Shown: positions 17,945-27,310 of the stretch, piece after piece
How the letters are laid out: each line of letters begins with the position of its first letter
Position numbering within the stretch: the first letter of the stretch is position 1
Notes under the pieces: model-generated
The model's input: only the letters and a program-made list of their open reading frames with translations
What the model was told of the DNA's origin: nothing
Database searches by the model: none
Position numbers and translations under genes: made by a program
Origin: Acidobacteriota bacterium
GTDB taxonomy: Bacteria > Acidobacteriota > Thermoanaerobaculia > Gp7-AA8 > JAHWKK01
Direction: 5' to 3'
DNA length: 64,000 nucleotides
Assembly (NCBI GenBank): GCA_019347945.1
Contig: JAHWKK010000008.1
Span: 1-64,000 of the forward strand

Positions 17945-20086
17945 ATGGCGGATCCCGAGAAAATAGGCAAATACGAGATCGTCTCGGTTCTCGGCAAGGG
18001 CGGGATGGGCGTCGTTTACAAGGCGCGGGACCCGTTCATCGACCGGATCGTCGCGATCAAGACCATCCGGCTGACCGAGGAGATGGAGGAAGAAGATCTC
18101 GGCGCGCGGCTCGCGATGGAGGCGAAATCCGCGGGCAAGCTCCATCATCCGAATATCTGCACGATCTTCGATTTCGGAAAGCAGGACAACCTCAGTTTCA
18201 TCGTTCTCGAGTACGCGGAAGGGGGCGACCTCTCACAGGTCATCGACAAGAAGCTTCCGCTGTCGCTCCCGCAGAAAATCGACGTCATCGTCCAGATTGC
18301 CAGCGGTCTCGATTACGCGCATCGGATGGGAGTCGTTCATCGCGACATGAAGCCGGCCAACGTCCGCCTGACGAAGGACGGAACCGCGAAGATCATCGAC
18401 TTCGGTCTCGCGCGGTTCGACACGACGCGGCTCACCAAGACCGGCTTCATGAGCGGAACGATTGCCTACATGTCGCCCGAGCGCATCAACGGGGAGTCGG
18501 GGGAGAGCGATGACATCTTCGCGCTCGGGACACTCTCGTGGGAGCTTCTCACCTACGAGCGCGCGTTCAGCGGTTCGGCACCACCCGAAGTGATGTTCAA
18601 GATTCTCTCGACGAGCCCGCCGCTCCCCTCGACGATCATCGAGGCGCCCGACGAGCTCGACGCAATCATCATGCGCTGCATGGCGCGGGAGAAGACGGAC
18701 CGGTACCAGACGGCCGGCGACTTCGCGCTCGACCTCGAGGCACTGGTGCGCAGTCCATCCTTCCAGGCATTTCTGCAATCGGACGATCGCAGTACGCAGT
18801 TCCGTCAGTCGCTGGAGGACTGGGAAGAAGCGATGTCCCACAGCGGCCGTAGCTCGGATTCGCGGGTCCGGCGAACCAGCGGCCGGACGCGTCGTCCTGG
18901 CTCCACGTCGGGCCTTACCTTCGACACCGATGCTAAGACCGCCCTCGGAGCGGTTCACGATGGCGAGACGGTCATCGGTCCGGACGACCCGACGAGGATC
19001 AGTGCCACCAACACCTCCGATGGCACCGTGGTGAATCCGGCCGCCGAAGCGACCGTCGTCAACCGCGACACGGAGCCGACACGCGCCAACCGTGACGTCG
19101 CCCCGACCGTAGTCGAATCGAGGCTGCCGGGAGTCGATCCGACGATTGCGAGCGGCTCCTCCTCTTCGCGAGCTCGTGCGATCGTGATCACGCTCGTGGT
19201 TGCCGTGCTGGCCGCGGCGGCCCTCGGAATCGGAATGTCGGTCTTTTCGGGCGAAGAGACCGGTGAGCCCGTGCCTGCGGTAGTCGACACTACGGGTCCC
19301 GACGCCGCTCCACCGGGGATGGAAGTCGACGAACTCGACCGCGCCGAGCCGCAGCAGGAGGATCTGAGCGAGCTGATCGCGTGGGAGACACAAAGAAATC
19401 TCGCGGAGACCTTCCGCAGCGAGATTTCCGAGGGCTCGCTCAACACCTCGGAGCGCGCTCGGTTCAACGAAGCGGAACGGCTGTCGCGGCTGGCGCTCGA
19501 GGAGTTCGATCAGGGGAACGCCAGAGCGGGGGTCACTTACATGGCGGAGGCCGCATCGGGTTTCGAGAGTGTGTCTCAGGCATATGGCGAACGGAAGGCG
19601 CGGGAGGAGGAGCGTGCTGCGGCGGCGAGGGAAGCGCGCGCCCGCCCCACGCCTCCGCGCGAGACGACGCCGACGCGGACCGAGCCGGTCGGGCGGCAGC
19701 CCGACCCGGAGCCCGTGCGTGAGGTCGTAAGGCCGGCCCCGCCTCCGGTCGCGCCGGCGGGACCGACTCCCGCGCAGCTCGAGGCCGAGGCGCGGTCATT
19801 CATCGGCGACATCGCCGGCGCGTACAGCAGTCGGGACGGATCGTTTTTCGAGCGACGCTACGATGGATACAACGAGACGATCGGGAGAGCGATCCGGAAC
19901 GCCCCGTCGACGAATGTGAGGATAGAGGTGCTTTCGATCGACCTTAAGGGGGCGGACCGGGCGACGGCGAGCGTGCGGAGAACCGATACGTTTTCGGACC
20001 GGAACATCCCGCCGGCGGTGCAGACGCTGACCTACGAGCTCCGGCGTGCGTCCGACGGGTGGCATCTCGTTTCGTTCTCGCGCTGA
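17945..20086 (+). CDS. PknB-type Ser/Thr protein kinase, single-pass membrane protein
   Basis: 713 residues. Kinase domain 9-270: G-loop 'LGKGGMGVVYKA', 'VAIKTI' lysine, catalytic 'VVHRDMKPANV', 'IIDFGLARF', 'GTIAYMSPERI'. A Thr-rich linker follows with repeated T-V-V-N/E units ('GTVVNPAAEATVVNRDTEPT'), likely autophosphorylation or FHA-docking sites. Next comes one transmembrane helix (about 408-430). The extracytoplasmic part has a Pro-rich stalk and an NTF2/SnoaL-like C-terminal domain (about 620-713, 'SFIGDIAGAYSSRDGSFFE', 'YELRRASDGWHLVSFSR') instead of PASTA repeats. A TAGAAT box lies at 17924-17929. The FHA protein encoded at 28694 is a plausible reader, but that link is inferred. Confidence 0.93.
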   Translation: MADPEKIGKYEIVSVLGKGGMGVVYKARDPFIDRIVAIKTIRLTEEMEEEDLGARLAMEAKSAGKLHHPNICTIFDFGKQDNLSFIVLEYAEGGDLSQVIDKKLPLSLPQKIDVIVQIASGLDYAHRMGVVHRDMKPANVRLTKDGTAKIIDFGLARFDTTRLTKTGFMSGTIAYMSPERINGESGESDDIFALGTLSWELLTYERAFSGSAPPEVMFKILSTSPPLPSTIIEAPDELDAIIMRCMAREKTDRYQTAGDFALDLEALVRSPSFQAFLQSDDRSTQFRQSLEDWEEAMSHSGRSSDSRVRRTSGRTRRPGSTSGLTFDTDAKTALGAVHDGETVIGPDDPTRISATNTSDGTVVNPAAEATVVNRDTEPTRANRDVAPTVVESRLPGVDPTIASGSSSSRARAIVITLVVAVLAAAALGIGMSVFSGEETGEPVPAVVDTTGPDAAPPGMEVDELDRAEPQQEDLSELIAWETQRNLAETFRSEISEGSLNTSERARFNEAERLSRLALEEFDQGNARAGVTYMAEAASGFESVSQAYGERKAREEERAAAAREARARPTPPRETTPTRTEPVGRQPDPEPVREVVRPAPPPVAPAGPTPAQLEAEARSFIGDIAGAYSSRDGSFFERRYDGYNETIGRAIRNAPSTNVRIEVLSIDLKGADRATASVRRTDTFSDRNIPPAVQTLTYELRRASDGWHLVSFSR

Positions 20087-20108
20087 GACGCCGTTCGGAT
20101 GGTGAGGA

Positions 20109-20183
20109 TGGTGAGCCGGGTAGGGATCGAACCTACGACCAATTGGTTAAAAGCCAACTGCTCTACCACTGAGCTACCGGCCC
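20109..20183 (-). tRNA. tRNA-Lys (UUU)
   Basis: On the reverse strand a full cloverleaf reads GGGCCGG (acceptor), a D arm GCTC-AGTGGTA-GAGC, anticodon stem-loop GTTGG-CTTTTAA-CCAAT (anticodon TTT), T arm GTAGG-TTCGATC-CCTAC and CCGGCTC, with discriminator A and an encoded CCA (20109-20111). Acceptor pairing is complete with one G-U. Confidence 0.95.
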
Positions 20184-20374
20184 GGGTTTCGGTGATGCGG
20201 AGCGCTCGCGCAGATTAGTCGTGTGCAAACGCGAGTGTCAACGCGAACTTTCGAGGCAACGCCTTGTTCGGTGAAGTCATTCCGTGGCTGAGGAATGCGG
20301 ACGGCCGGTTCGCAGTTTGGCAGTCACGGATCGCGGGAAGCGGCGGATCATCGATTCCCCCCCGTTGAGCTGAA

Positions 20375-20450
20375 GTCCCCATCGTCTAGAGGCCTAGGAC
20401 ACCGCCCTTTCACGGCGGCAACACGGGTTCGAATCCCGTTGGGGACGCCA
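20375..20450 (+). tRNA. tRNA-Glu (UUC)
   Basis: Cloverleaf: GTCCCCA acceptor pairing with TGGGGAC (20440-20446), anticodon stem-loop CCGCC-CTTTCAC-GGCGG (anticodon TTC), T arm ACGGG-TTCGAAT-CCCGT, discriminator G and an encoded CCA (20448-20450). It lies 18 bp before the next gene. tRNA 3' ends are common integration sites, but I saw no direct repeat of this end downstream. Confidence 0.96.
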
Positions 20451-20468
20451 CCTCCTTAGAAGATCGCC

Positions 20469-21155
20469 ATGATGACTGCATCGCCTGATGCCAGCTTCTT
20501 CCGATTCGGTGCCGCTGCCTCGCTGGCCGCTGTCGTCGGTATCGTTGTGGCGCAGGTAATCCTTGCTCCCGGCGCTCCGGAGCCCGGGATCGGCGGCATC
20601 ATCCGGGCCTACGCTGATCCGACATTCCAGGCGCAGTCCCTTACGATCCTCCTTCAGGTGCTGGCGATGTTCATTGCACTGGTGGTCCTTGCCGTAAAGG
20701 TTTTTCCGGTAGCGCCAGGCCTGACGATACTCGCCGGTGCTTGGCTGGTGATGTGGCAGGTGTTAGAGATCGTTCCGCGTTCGATCGACTATTTCACGTT
20801 CTCATTGGACTACGCGCGAAGCTATGTCGCCGGCGCGGAAGATGCGGCTTTCATTGAAGGAGAGTTTCGGCGCTTCTTCGCCTGGGAGCGCGGCTGGCGG
20901 AGTATGCGGCAGGTAGTGTGGGCTGCGGGCCTTCTCATCATCGGCCTTGCGGCCTGGCGCGGCAGGGGGCTGGCACGCTGGGTCGGCGCGATCTTCATGT
21001 TCAATGGGGTCCGGGTGGCGGCGCTGCTTATTGCCTCGATCATTGGGATTTCACTGCCGTTGGGCCGCTGGTCCTTCGTCGTCGTCAACCTCACCGCGTT
21101 TGGGCTTCTCGCCATCTGGCTTTGGACCTCGCCCGAGCTGGAGCGGCGCCAGTAA
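20469..21155 (+). CDS. Multi-pass membrane protein of unknown function
   Basis: 228 residues with about six hydrophobic segments ('AAASLAAVVGIVVAQVILA', 'LTILLQVLAMFIALVVLAV', 'GLTILAGAWLVMWQVLEIV', 'VVWAAGLLIIGLAAWRGRG', 'IFMFNGVRVAALLIASIIG', 'FVVVNLTAFGLLAIWLWTS'). It may belong to the DUF4386-like integral membrane proteins, but I cannot confirm that. The start is either of two adjacent ATGs (20469/20472). It lies alone between tRNA-Glu and a large inverted repeat and uses more AT-ending codons than its neighbours, so it could be a recent acquisition. Confidence 0.75.
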   Translation: MMTASPDASFFRFGAAASLAAVVGIVVAQVILAPGAPEPGIGGIIRAYADPTFQAQSLTILLQVLAMFIALVVLAVKVFPVAPGLTILAGAWLVMWQVLEIVPRSIDYFTFSLDYARSYVAGAEDAAFIEGEFRRFFAWERGWRSMRQVVWAAGLLIIGLAAWRGRGLARWVGAIFMFNGVRVAALLIASIIGISLPLGRWSFVVVNLTAFGLLAIWLWTSPELERRQ

Positions 21156-21180
21156 CTCGTGCGAAGACGAGCCGTTGTTG

Positions 21181-21272
21181 CGGGGTCGGGTCCGAACCTG
21201 GAACTTAACTCCGAGTTTGTCCGGGACGTGCCGCGATCTGGGAGTTAAGTTCCAAGTTCGGACCCGACCCCG
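21181..21272. repeat. 32-bp inverted repeat (large hairpin)
   Basis: Left arm 21181-21212 (starting CGGGGTCGGGTCCGAACCTG) and right arm 21241-21272 are reverse complements with one mismatch, around a 28-nt loop. It could fold into a 32-bp stem, be a small non-autonomous element, or terminate the upstream gene. No T-run follows. No other copy was noticed in the window. Confidence 0.9.
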
Positions 21273-21338
21273 GGTTTCTCGCTCCGGCGACTGAGCTGAC
21301 GACCCGAAAGCCGTCGTACAATTCACGGTGATCACACG

Positions 21339-22697
21339 ATGTCCCGTCCCGTCGTCATCCTTCACGGTTACTCCGACAAGGCGCGGTCGCTGCGGAAGTG
21401 GAAGGCCGCGCTCACCGAGGCCGGTCACAAGCCGGAAGTCATCCGTCTCGTCCACTACGAGACGCTCACCAACGAGATCTGGATCCGCGACCTCGGCGAG
21501 GCGTTCGAGCGCGCCCTGAAGAAGGAAGCCGGACTCGACGACGACGAGGAGTTCGACGCGATCGTTCACTCCACCGGCATGCTCGTCGTTCGTGCGTGGC
21601 TCGCGCAGTTCGCCTCGGCGCCGAAGCGGCTGCAGCATCTGATCGGTCTCGCGCCCGCTTCGTTCGGCTCGCCGCTCGCACACAAGGGGCGCAGTTTTCT
21701 CGGCGCACTCTTCAAGGGGAGAAAGGAGCTCGGCGCCGACTTTCTCGAAGCGGGAGACGGCGTCCTCTACGATCTCGAGCTGGCGAGCACGTTTCTCTGG
21801 GATCTCGCGCACGAGGATGCGCTCGCAAACCCGCCCGTCTTCGGCCCGAACGCGCGGACGCCCTGGGTCTTCACCTTCTGCGGCAACGAGACCTACAAGG
21901 GGATCCGCCAGCTGGTGAACGAGCCGGGCACCGACGGCACGGTGCTGTGGGCGGGATGCTCGCTCGACGCGCGGAAGATCACGATCGATCTCACGCGGCG
22001 CGATCGCGTGACGACCAGCGCGAAACGGATCGATGTCAGCGAGTGGGTGAACGCACGAATGGAGATGGTTCCGGTTGGGGGCGTGAACCACGGGACGATC
22101 CTCTCCGATCCACCCTCCGAGCTCGTCGAGATGGTCGTTGCCGCGCTCGAGGTCGACACGAAGGCGCAGTTCGAGGCGTGGTGGAAGCGACCCGACGTCG
22201 GCCATGCGATGGGGCTCCGGGAGGGGATGGAGCAGTTCCAGCAGTTCGTCGTCCGCCTCCTCGACGATCGCGGAGACCCGGTGACCGACTGGAACATGCA
22301 GCTCTATCGGCGAAAGACGGGAAGCGCCGAGCACCAGCTCGAAGAATTCGACACCGATGTGCACGTCTACTCGCGCGACGCGAGTTACCGGTCGTTCCAC
22401 GTCAATCTCAGCGATCTGCAGCCGGAACGCCTCGAGACGCTCTGGATGTCGATCGCCGCGTCGACCGGAACGGCGCTCGTGCAGTACGAGGCGTGGCGCG
22501 ACGAAGGTCTCGCCGTGCGGAAGGATCCGTGGATCGGCACGATCGACCTGACGCCGTATCTGCGAAGGCCGGGCAAACCGCGTCCCGACTTCACGCTGTT
22601 TCATCCGTTCACGACGACGCTCGTCGACATCCGTATCGACCGCGATCCGGTCTACAACGTACGCCGGAAGCGGTACGACATTCTCTGGTTCGGGTGA
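21339..22697 (+). CDS. Alpha/beta hydrolase (lipase/esterase-like) with C-terminal extension
   Basis: 452 residues. The N-terminal half has an alpha/beta-hydrolase layout: oxyanion 'VVILHGYSDKARSL' near the start, nucleophile elbow 'AIVHSTGMLVVRAWL' (a V-H-S-T-G variant of G-x-S-x-G), then 'HLIGLAPASFGSPLAHKGR' typical of PGAP1/lipase-like folds, and a candidate catalytic His in 'VPVGGVNHGTI' (about 245). Residues 285-452 form an additional beta-rich domain ('FVVRLLDDRGDPVTDWNMQL', 'FTLFHPFTTTLVDIRIDRD') I do not recognise. ATG at 21339, with a TACAAT box at 21317-21322. Substrate unknown. Confidence 0.8.
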   Translation: MSRPVVILHGYSDKARSLRKWKAALTEAGHKPEVIRLVHYETLTNEIWIRDLGEAFERALKKEAGLDDDEEFDAIVHSTGMLVVRAWLAQFASAPKRLQHLIGLAPASFGSPLAHKGRSFLGALFKGRKELGADFLEAGDGVLYDLELASTFLWDLAHEDALANPPVFGPNARTPWVFTFCGNETYKGIRQLVNEPGTDGTVLWAGCSLDARKITIDLTRRDRVTTSAKRIDVSEWVNARMEMVPVGGVNHGTILSDPPSELVEMVVAALEVDTKAQFEAWWKRPDVGHAMGLREGMEQFQQFVVRLLDDRGDPVTDWNMQLYRRKTGSAEHQLEEFDTDVHVYSRDASYRSFHVNLSDLQPERLETLWMSIAASTGTALVQYEAWRDEGLAVRKDPWIGTIDLTPYLRRPGKPRPDFTLFHPFTTTLVDIRIDRDPVYNVRRKRYDILWFG

Positions 22698-23252
22698 AGC
22701 GGGTTGGAGGTTGGAGGTTTGAGGTTGGCGTTGCTCTCCAGGGGCGAGGCGCCTGTCGAGCCGCACCCTGACGATCTGGCGTGATAGGCCCGATCGAAAG
22801 AAGCGCGGGTTGGCGCTGACATTCTGGCACGAGCCCACGCCCCGATTCTTCGCCCGTCCTTCGGCGGGCTCAGAATGAAACGACGACGAAACTGTTGGAC
22901 TTCGATCCTTTGCAGCGCTTCGCTTGGTCTGATGTCCCAACCTGCGAGGTCCTTCGCCTGCCCGCCCGACCGCCCGCTCAGGATGACGTCGGTTTGAGTA
23001 TGCGAGTGCGGTTGTTTCTGCACTCACAGGTGTCATTTCCGGTTCACCGGCGCATTGTGCCGTTCAAATGGCTCAGAATGACGAGTGATCAATTGCGCGA
23101 GGTCGTTACGGTGCGGCTCGGCAGGCGCCTCGCCCTCCCGGGATGGGAGGCATCGCGCGAGATCGTGGCGGCAGGCCATTTCACTCTTCACTCTTCACTC
23201 TTCACTCTTCCTCAGAAATGGTGTCCTTCCACCAGACGTTCCGTGAAACGGC
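22698..23252. repeat. Intergenic repeats including dispersed repeat copy B (22864-23050)
   Basis: A GGTTGGAGGTTTGAGGTTGG run at about 22704-22727. A family D palindrome (CGCCCGTCCTTCGGCGGGC) at about 22851-22869 leads into copy B of the dispersed repeat (22864-23050, same orientation as copy A at 15379). A perfect CACTCTT tandem run lies at about 23180-23210, just before uvrC. No gene is visible in these 555 bases. Confidence 0.85.
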
Positions 23253-25082
23253 ATGTCCACCGACGCCGAAAGATTCGAATCGCTCCGCCGCATAGTGCGT
23301 GAGCTCCCCGAACGGCCGGGCGTCTACATGCACAAGAGCCGCTCCGGCGAAGTGATCTACGTCGGGAAAGCGCGCAACCTGAGGAACCGGGTGAATTCGT
23401 ACCTGGTCGGCAAGGGCGCCCGCGACTCACGCACGATGGCGCTCGTCAACGAGATCGATTCGATCGACACGGTCACGACGAGCAACGAGCTCGAGGCGAT
23501 CCTCCTCGAGAACAACCTCATCAAGAACCACCAGCCCCGCTACAACGTCCTTCTCCGCGACGACAAGACATACCCTTACGTCAAGCTGACGATGTCGGAA
23601 GACTTTCCGCGCGCCGTCTTCACACGGAAAGTCGGCCGGACCAAGGGTGACCTCTACTTCGGACCGTTCTTCGCCGGCACCGCGCGGAAGATTCTCAAGC
23701 TCATCCAGGATCAGTTCCAGTTGCGAAGCTGCGATCTCGACATCACCGAAGGGGAGAGCGCTCTGCCGCGCCCCTGCCTCTATTACGACATGAAGCGTTG
23801 CCCCGGCCCGTGCGTCACCGGGCTCGTCAGCCGCGACGACTACCTCGCTCTCGCAGACGACGTCGCTCTCTTCCTCGGAGGACGGAGCCGCGAGCTCCTC
23901 GAACGGCTGAGGAACCGGATGTACACGGCGTCCGAAAGCCAGAATTTCGAGGTCGCCACGCACTACCGCGATCTGATCCGGACCGTCGAGAAGATCCAGT
24001 CGCAACAGAACGTCGCCTCGGCGGCGGGCGGATCGGTCGATGTCTGGGGATTCCACGAAGAGGGGGGCGACGTCGCCGTCCAGATCTTCATTCTTCGCGA
24101 TGGCAACCTCGTCGACCGGAGAGAGCTCTTCTGGGAGAAGGAGGGAGAGGTCGATGCTGCGCACTTTCTCTCCGAGGCGGTGCAGCGGTATTACAACGAC
24201 AACCTGTTCATTCCGCCGGAGGTTCTGGTGCCGGTGGATCCGGACGACCGGAAGCTCATCGAGGAATGGATGGCGGATCGTCGCGGAGCGAAAGTCTCGA
24301 TCCGTGTGCCGAAGCGTGGCGGCGGCGTCGAGCGGCTCGCGATGGCGCAGAAGAATGCCGTGCTCGCACATCACTCGCGATTCAGGAAGAGCACGAGCGA
24401 CCGGAGGCGCGAAGCCGCGTCGCGGCTCGCCGCCATCCTCGAGACCGAAAAGCCGATCGAGCGGATCGAATCGTTCGACATCTCCAACATACAGGGGAGT
24501 GACTCGGTCGCGGGGATGGTGGTTTTCGACGACGGGGCGCTCAGGAGGAAGGAGTACCGGCTGTTCAATATCCGGAGCGTCGAAGGTGCGGACGACTTCC
24601 GCTCGATCGGTGAAGCAGTGGCCCGACGGTACAAGCGGGTGCTCGCCGAGCAGCGGGACCTGCCGGATCTCATCCTGATCGACGGTGGAAAGGGCCAGCT
24701 CGCCGCGGCGGTGGCGGCGCTCTCAAGCCTCGAGATCGAGGACGTCTTCGTGATCGGCCTCGCAAAGAGAGAAGAGGAGCTCTTCCTCCCGGGCGCCGCG
24801 GAATCGATCCGGCTCGAGCGGCATGATCCGGCGCTTCAGCTCCTCCAGCTGATCCGCGACGAGACGCACCGATTCTCCGTTACTTCGCACCGGAGGCGGC
24901 GATCGAAACGAACGCTGAGAAGCGAGCTCGCGGAGCTTTCCGGCGTCGGAGTGAAGCGCCAGCGATTGCTGCTCGAGCACTTTGGCAGCCTCTCTGCTGT
25001 GAAGCAGGCTTCGAGACGTGATCTGACCAAGGTGCTCGGGCCGAAGGTCGGCGGGGCAGTGTACGATCAGCTTCACGGCTGA
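23253..25082 (+). CDS. uvrC: Excinuclease ABC subunit C (UvrC)
   Basis: 609 residues. GIY-YIG nuclease at 20-95 ('PGVYMHKSRSGEVIYVGKAR'), Cys-containing central part ('PCLYYDMKRCPGPCVTG'), UVR domain about 205-240 ('QNFEVATHYRDLIRTVEKIQ'), RNase-H-like 5' nuclease domain ('IESFDISNIQGSDSVAGMVV', 'PDLILIDGGKGQLAAAV') and tandem helix-hairpin-helix at the C-terminus ('LSGVGVKRQRLLLEHFGSL'). It makes both incisions in nucleotide excision repair with UvrAB. The ATG at 23253 gives the expected N-terminus. Alone after a repeat-filled gap; the DUF4388 gene follows after 21 bp. Confidence 0.97.
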   Translation: MSTDAERFESLRRIVRELPERPGVYMHKSRSGEVIYVGKARNLRNRVNSYLVGKGARDSRTMALVNEIDSIDTVTTSNELEAILLENNLIKNHQPRYNVLLRDDKTYPYVKLTMSEDFPRAVFTRKVGRTKGDLYFGPFFAGTARKILKLIQDQFQLRSCDLDITEGESALPRPCLYYDMKRCPGPCVTGLVSRDDYLALADDVALFLGGRSRELLERLRNRMYTASESQNFEVATHYRDLIRTVEKIQSQQNVASAAGGSVDVWGFHEEGGDVAVQIFILRDGNLVDRRELFWEKEGEVDAAHFLSEAVQRYYNDNLFIPPEVLVPVDPDDRKLIEEWMADRRGAKVSIRVPKRGGGVERLAMAQKNAVLAHHSRFRKSTSDRRREAASRLAAILETEKPIERIESFDISNIQGSDSVAGMVVFDDGALRRKEYRLFNIRSVEGADDFRSIGEAVARRYKRVLAEQRDLPDLILIDGGKGQLAAAVAALSSLEIEDVFVIGLAKREEELFLPGAAESIRLERHDPALQLLQLIRDETHRFSVTSHRRRRSKRTLRSELAELSGVGVKRQRLLLEHFGSLSAVKQASRRDLTKVLGPKVGGAVYDQLHG

Positions 25083-25103
25083 GAGTTTCACGAGAGGGGA
25101 GAG

Positions 25104-26720
25104 ATGACACGGTTCAAGACGGAAGGGGCGATCGAAGAGATCACGCTGCAGCCGGCCCTGATGTCGCTCGCCGATGACGAGTTCACGGGCGCTGTCCGGT
25201 TCGAGCGCGATGGCGAGCTACGGATCCTCTATTTTCAGGACGGAAACCTCCTCTCCGCCGGAACCAGCCGCGACGATCAGTCGATCGAGACTGTCCTGAT
25301 CGAGGCCGGCCGGATCTCACGGGATCACGTCGATCAGGCGTTCGCGAAGCGGCAGGGAACCGAATCGATCGGCGAGGCGCTTCTCCGGCTCGGCTTCGTA
25401 GCGCAGAAGGAGCTTCGGCAGGCGCGCCGTGCACAACTGGTCCGCGTGATCAACGAGCTCGAGGAGTGGAACGACGGATCCTATACGCTGATACCCGACT
25501 ACGTCTCGACGCGAAGCGAGGGGAGCGTATTCACCGTCCGGCAGATCATCCTCGAGGCAATTCTCGGAGTGCGCGACCGCGCCCGGTTCGAGAGCGAGAC
25601 CGGGGTCGGATCCCGCGTCTTCCGCCTTCCCTCCGATTTCGACGACCGCTACAAACTCCTCGGTTTGAACGACGCTGCCGACAGGATCGTCTCGCTGATC
25701 GACGGGAAGCGCTCGGGGGACGAGATCGCCGCGGAGTCAGGCTCTGACTCGTTTCTCGCGCTCAAACTTCTTCATGGCCTCGCCACCCTCGGTCTGGTCG
25801 TCCCGGTGGCGAAGGACCTCTCCGGCAGCGCGATCAGCCAGGCTCCGCTCTTTCCCTCGATTGACGACGATGTGCCGGATTCGACCTCGCCGGATGACTT
25901 CGGCACGCAGTCGCTGGTCGACTCCCCGGATCCGGCGCCGCTCGGTGACCCCGAGGGGGAAGCGCCGCCCGGATGGCACTATGGAGAGGGGGAGGAGCCG
26001 GAGTACGTTCCGATTCCCGGCTATGACGATGCACCAGCGCCGGATTATCTGGAGCCCGTGGAACCGCCGGTGAAAGGGACGCGTCGAAGCGCGAAGTGGC
26101 CGCTGATCGCGCTGCTGTTTCTGCTGGTCGTGCTCGCGGCCGGCTGGTGGTTCCTGCTGAGGCCTCGGATGGTGGGGGATGAGCGAGTCGTCGAGGCGAG
26201 GTCGCCAGCGGCCCCGATCGACAGGGACGAGTTGGCCGTTCCGGCGACCGGAACCGGAGGGATCGGGAGTCCAACGGATCCGGGGGAAGCTGGCGGGGGC
26301 GCTGCTGACCAACAAGAAGCCGCCCCTCCAGAACCTCAAGTAATACCTGAGGTTTCTGAGGCTGGCGATCCGACTCCGGTGGCGCCGCCGGCGGCTGCGG
26401 TTTCGGAGGAGGTCTCGGCGGATCGTGCGCGGCACGACCGGATGGCAGCGGAGTACCGGCGGGAGCTCGCGACGGTTCCGTACACGGTCCAGTTCGAGAT
26501 CGTGTGTCAGACAGCGTCGGTGAATCTCGCCGAGGAGGTGGGGGGGGCAATGGTGTGGTGGGTGCCGATCTCGTTTCGTGGGGAGCCCTGTTACAGGGTT
26601 TTCTGGGGGCGGTATGAGACGAGGGCGGAGGCGGAGGAGGGGAGCGGGGAAATTCCGGAGCGTCTTCGGGATGGGGGAACGCCGGTGGTGATCGACGTGG
26701 CGCGGGTGTTCGGAGAATAG
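25104..26720 (+). CDS. DUF4388 (PatA-N-like) membrane protein with SPOR-like C-terminus
   Basis: 538 residues. The N-terminal region resembles DUF4388/PatA-N ('FTGAVRFERDGELRILYFQ', 'DGNLLSAGTSRDDQSIETVL', then 'ISRDHVDQAFAKRQGTESI'), found in gliding, signalling and regulatory proteins of delta-proteobacteria and acidobacteria. A winged-helix-like segment at about 190-245 may follow. Then come an acidic disordered linker, one transmembrane helix (about 331-353, WPLIALLFLLVVLAAGWWF), a Pro/Ala stalk and a SPOR-like peptidoglycan-binding domain (about 455-520, 'YTVQFEIVCQTASVNLAEE', 'CYRVFWGRYETRAEAEE'). The topology (cytoplasmic DUF4388, periplasmic SPOR) suggests signalling at the cell wall. 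SPOR is a weak match. Confidence 0.75.
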   Translation: MTRFKTEGAIEEITLQPALMSLADDEFTGAVRFERDGELRILYFQDGNLLSAGTSRDDQSIETVLIEAGRISRDHVDQAFAKRQGTESIGEALLRLGFVAQKELRQARRAQLVRVINELEEWNDGSYTLIPDYVSTRSEGSVFTVRQIILEAILGVRDRARFESETGVGSRVFRLPSDFDDRYKLLGLNDAADRIVSLIDGKRSGDEIAAESGSDSFLALKLLHGLATLGLVVPVAKDLSGSAISQAPLFPSIDDDVPDSTSPDDFGTQSLVDSPDPAPLGDPEGEAPPGWHYGEGEEPEYVPIPGYDDAPAPDYLEPVEPPVKGTRRSAKWPLIALLFLLVVLAAGWWFLLRPRMVGDERVVEARSPAAPIDRDELAVPATGTGGIGSPTDPGEAGGGAADQQEAAPPEPQVIPEVSEAGDPTPVAPPAAAVSEEVSADRARHDRMAAEYRRELATVPYTVQFEIVCQTASVNLAEEVGGAMVWWVPISFRGEPCYRVFWGRYETRAEAEEGSGEIPERLRDGGTPVVIDVARVFGE

Positions 26721-26958
26721 GGATCAGGAGACAGGAATCAGGAGACAGGAGCCGGAATCCGAGACCTCGAGGCCCTGCCTGCCCGTCTCAGTGGGATAAA
26801 ACCATCGCTGGCGTTCCGCACGATTCTTCCGTCCGTTCGGCTCGTGGTGGCAGCCACGCTACTCTCGAATCCTCGGCCGCCGGACGGTGCTCCTGATTCC
26901 TGGATCCAGTCTCCTCTCTTCCGAGAATGCATCGAGTGCCGAATCGGTTCCTGTATCC
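26721..26958. repeat. Gap before rnpB with a short-period repeat
   Basis: A near-tandem 'ATCAGGAGACAGGA' run lies at about 26721-26752, directly after the DUF4388 stop codon. The rest (26753-26958) must contain the rnpB promoter. I see no strong -10/-35 pair, though CTGTAT at 26951-26956 is close to the RNA start. Confidence 0.6.
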
Positions 26959-27303
<345 letters not shown>

Positions 27304-27310
27304 TTTTTTT
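27304..27310 (+). terminator. T-run terminating rnpB
   Basis: Seven T residues directly follow the P1 3' strand of RNase P RNA; the nearby stems plus the T-run fit intrinsic termination. Confidence 0.65.

Noticed and set aside
20375-21300. Integrated island at tRNA-Glu with attachment site
   Set aside because: I found no direct repeat of the tRNA 3' end downstream and no integrase; kept only as a hint in the inverted-repeat finding.
21051-23036. Long minus-strand open frame across the hydrolase gene and repeats
   Set aside because: It crosses an inverted repeat and repeat copy B and lies antisense to a recognisable hydrolase; its start is translated repeat.
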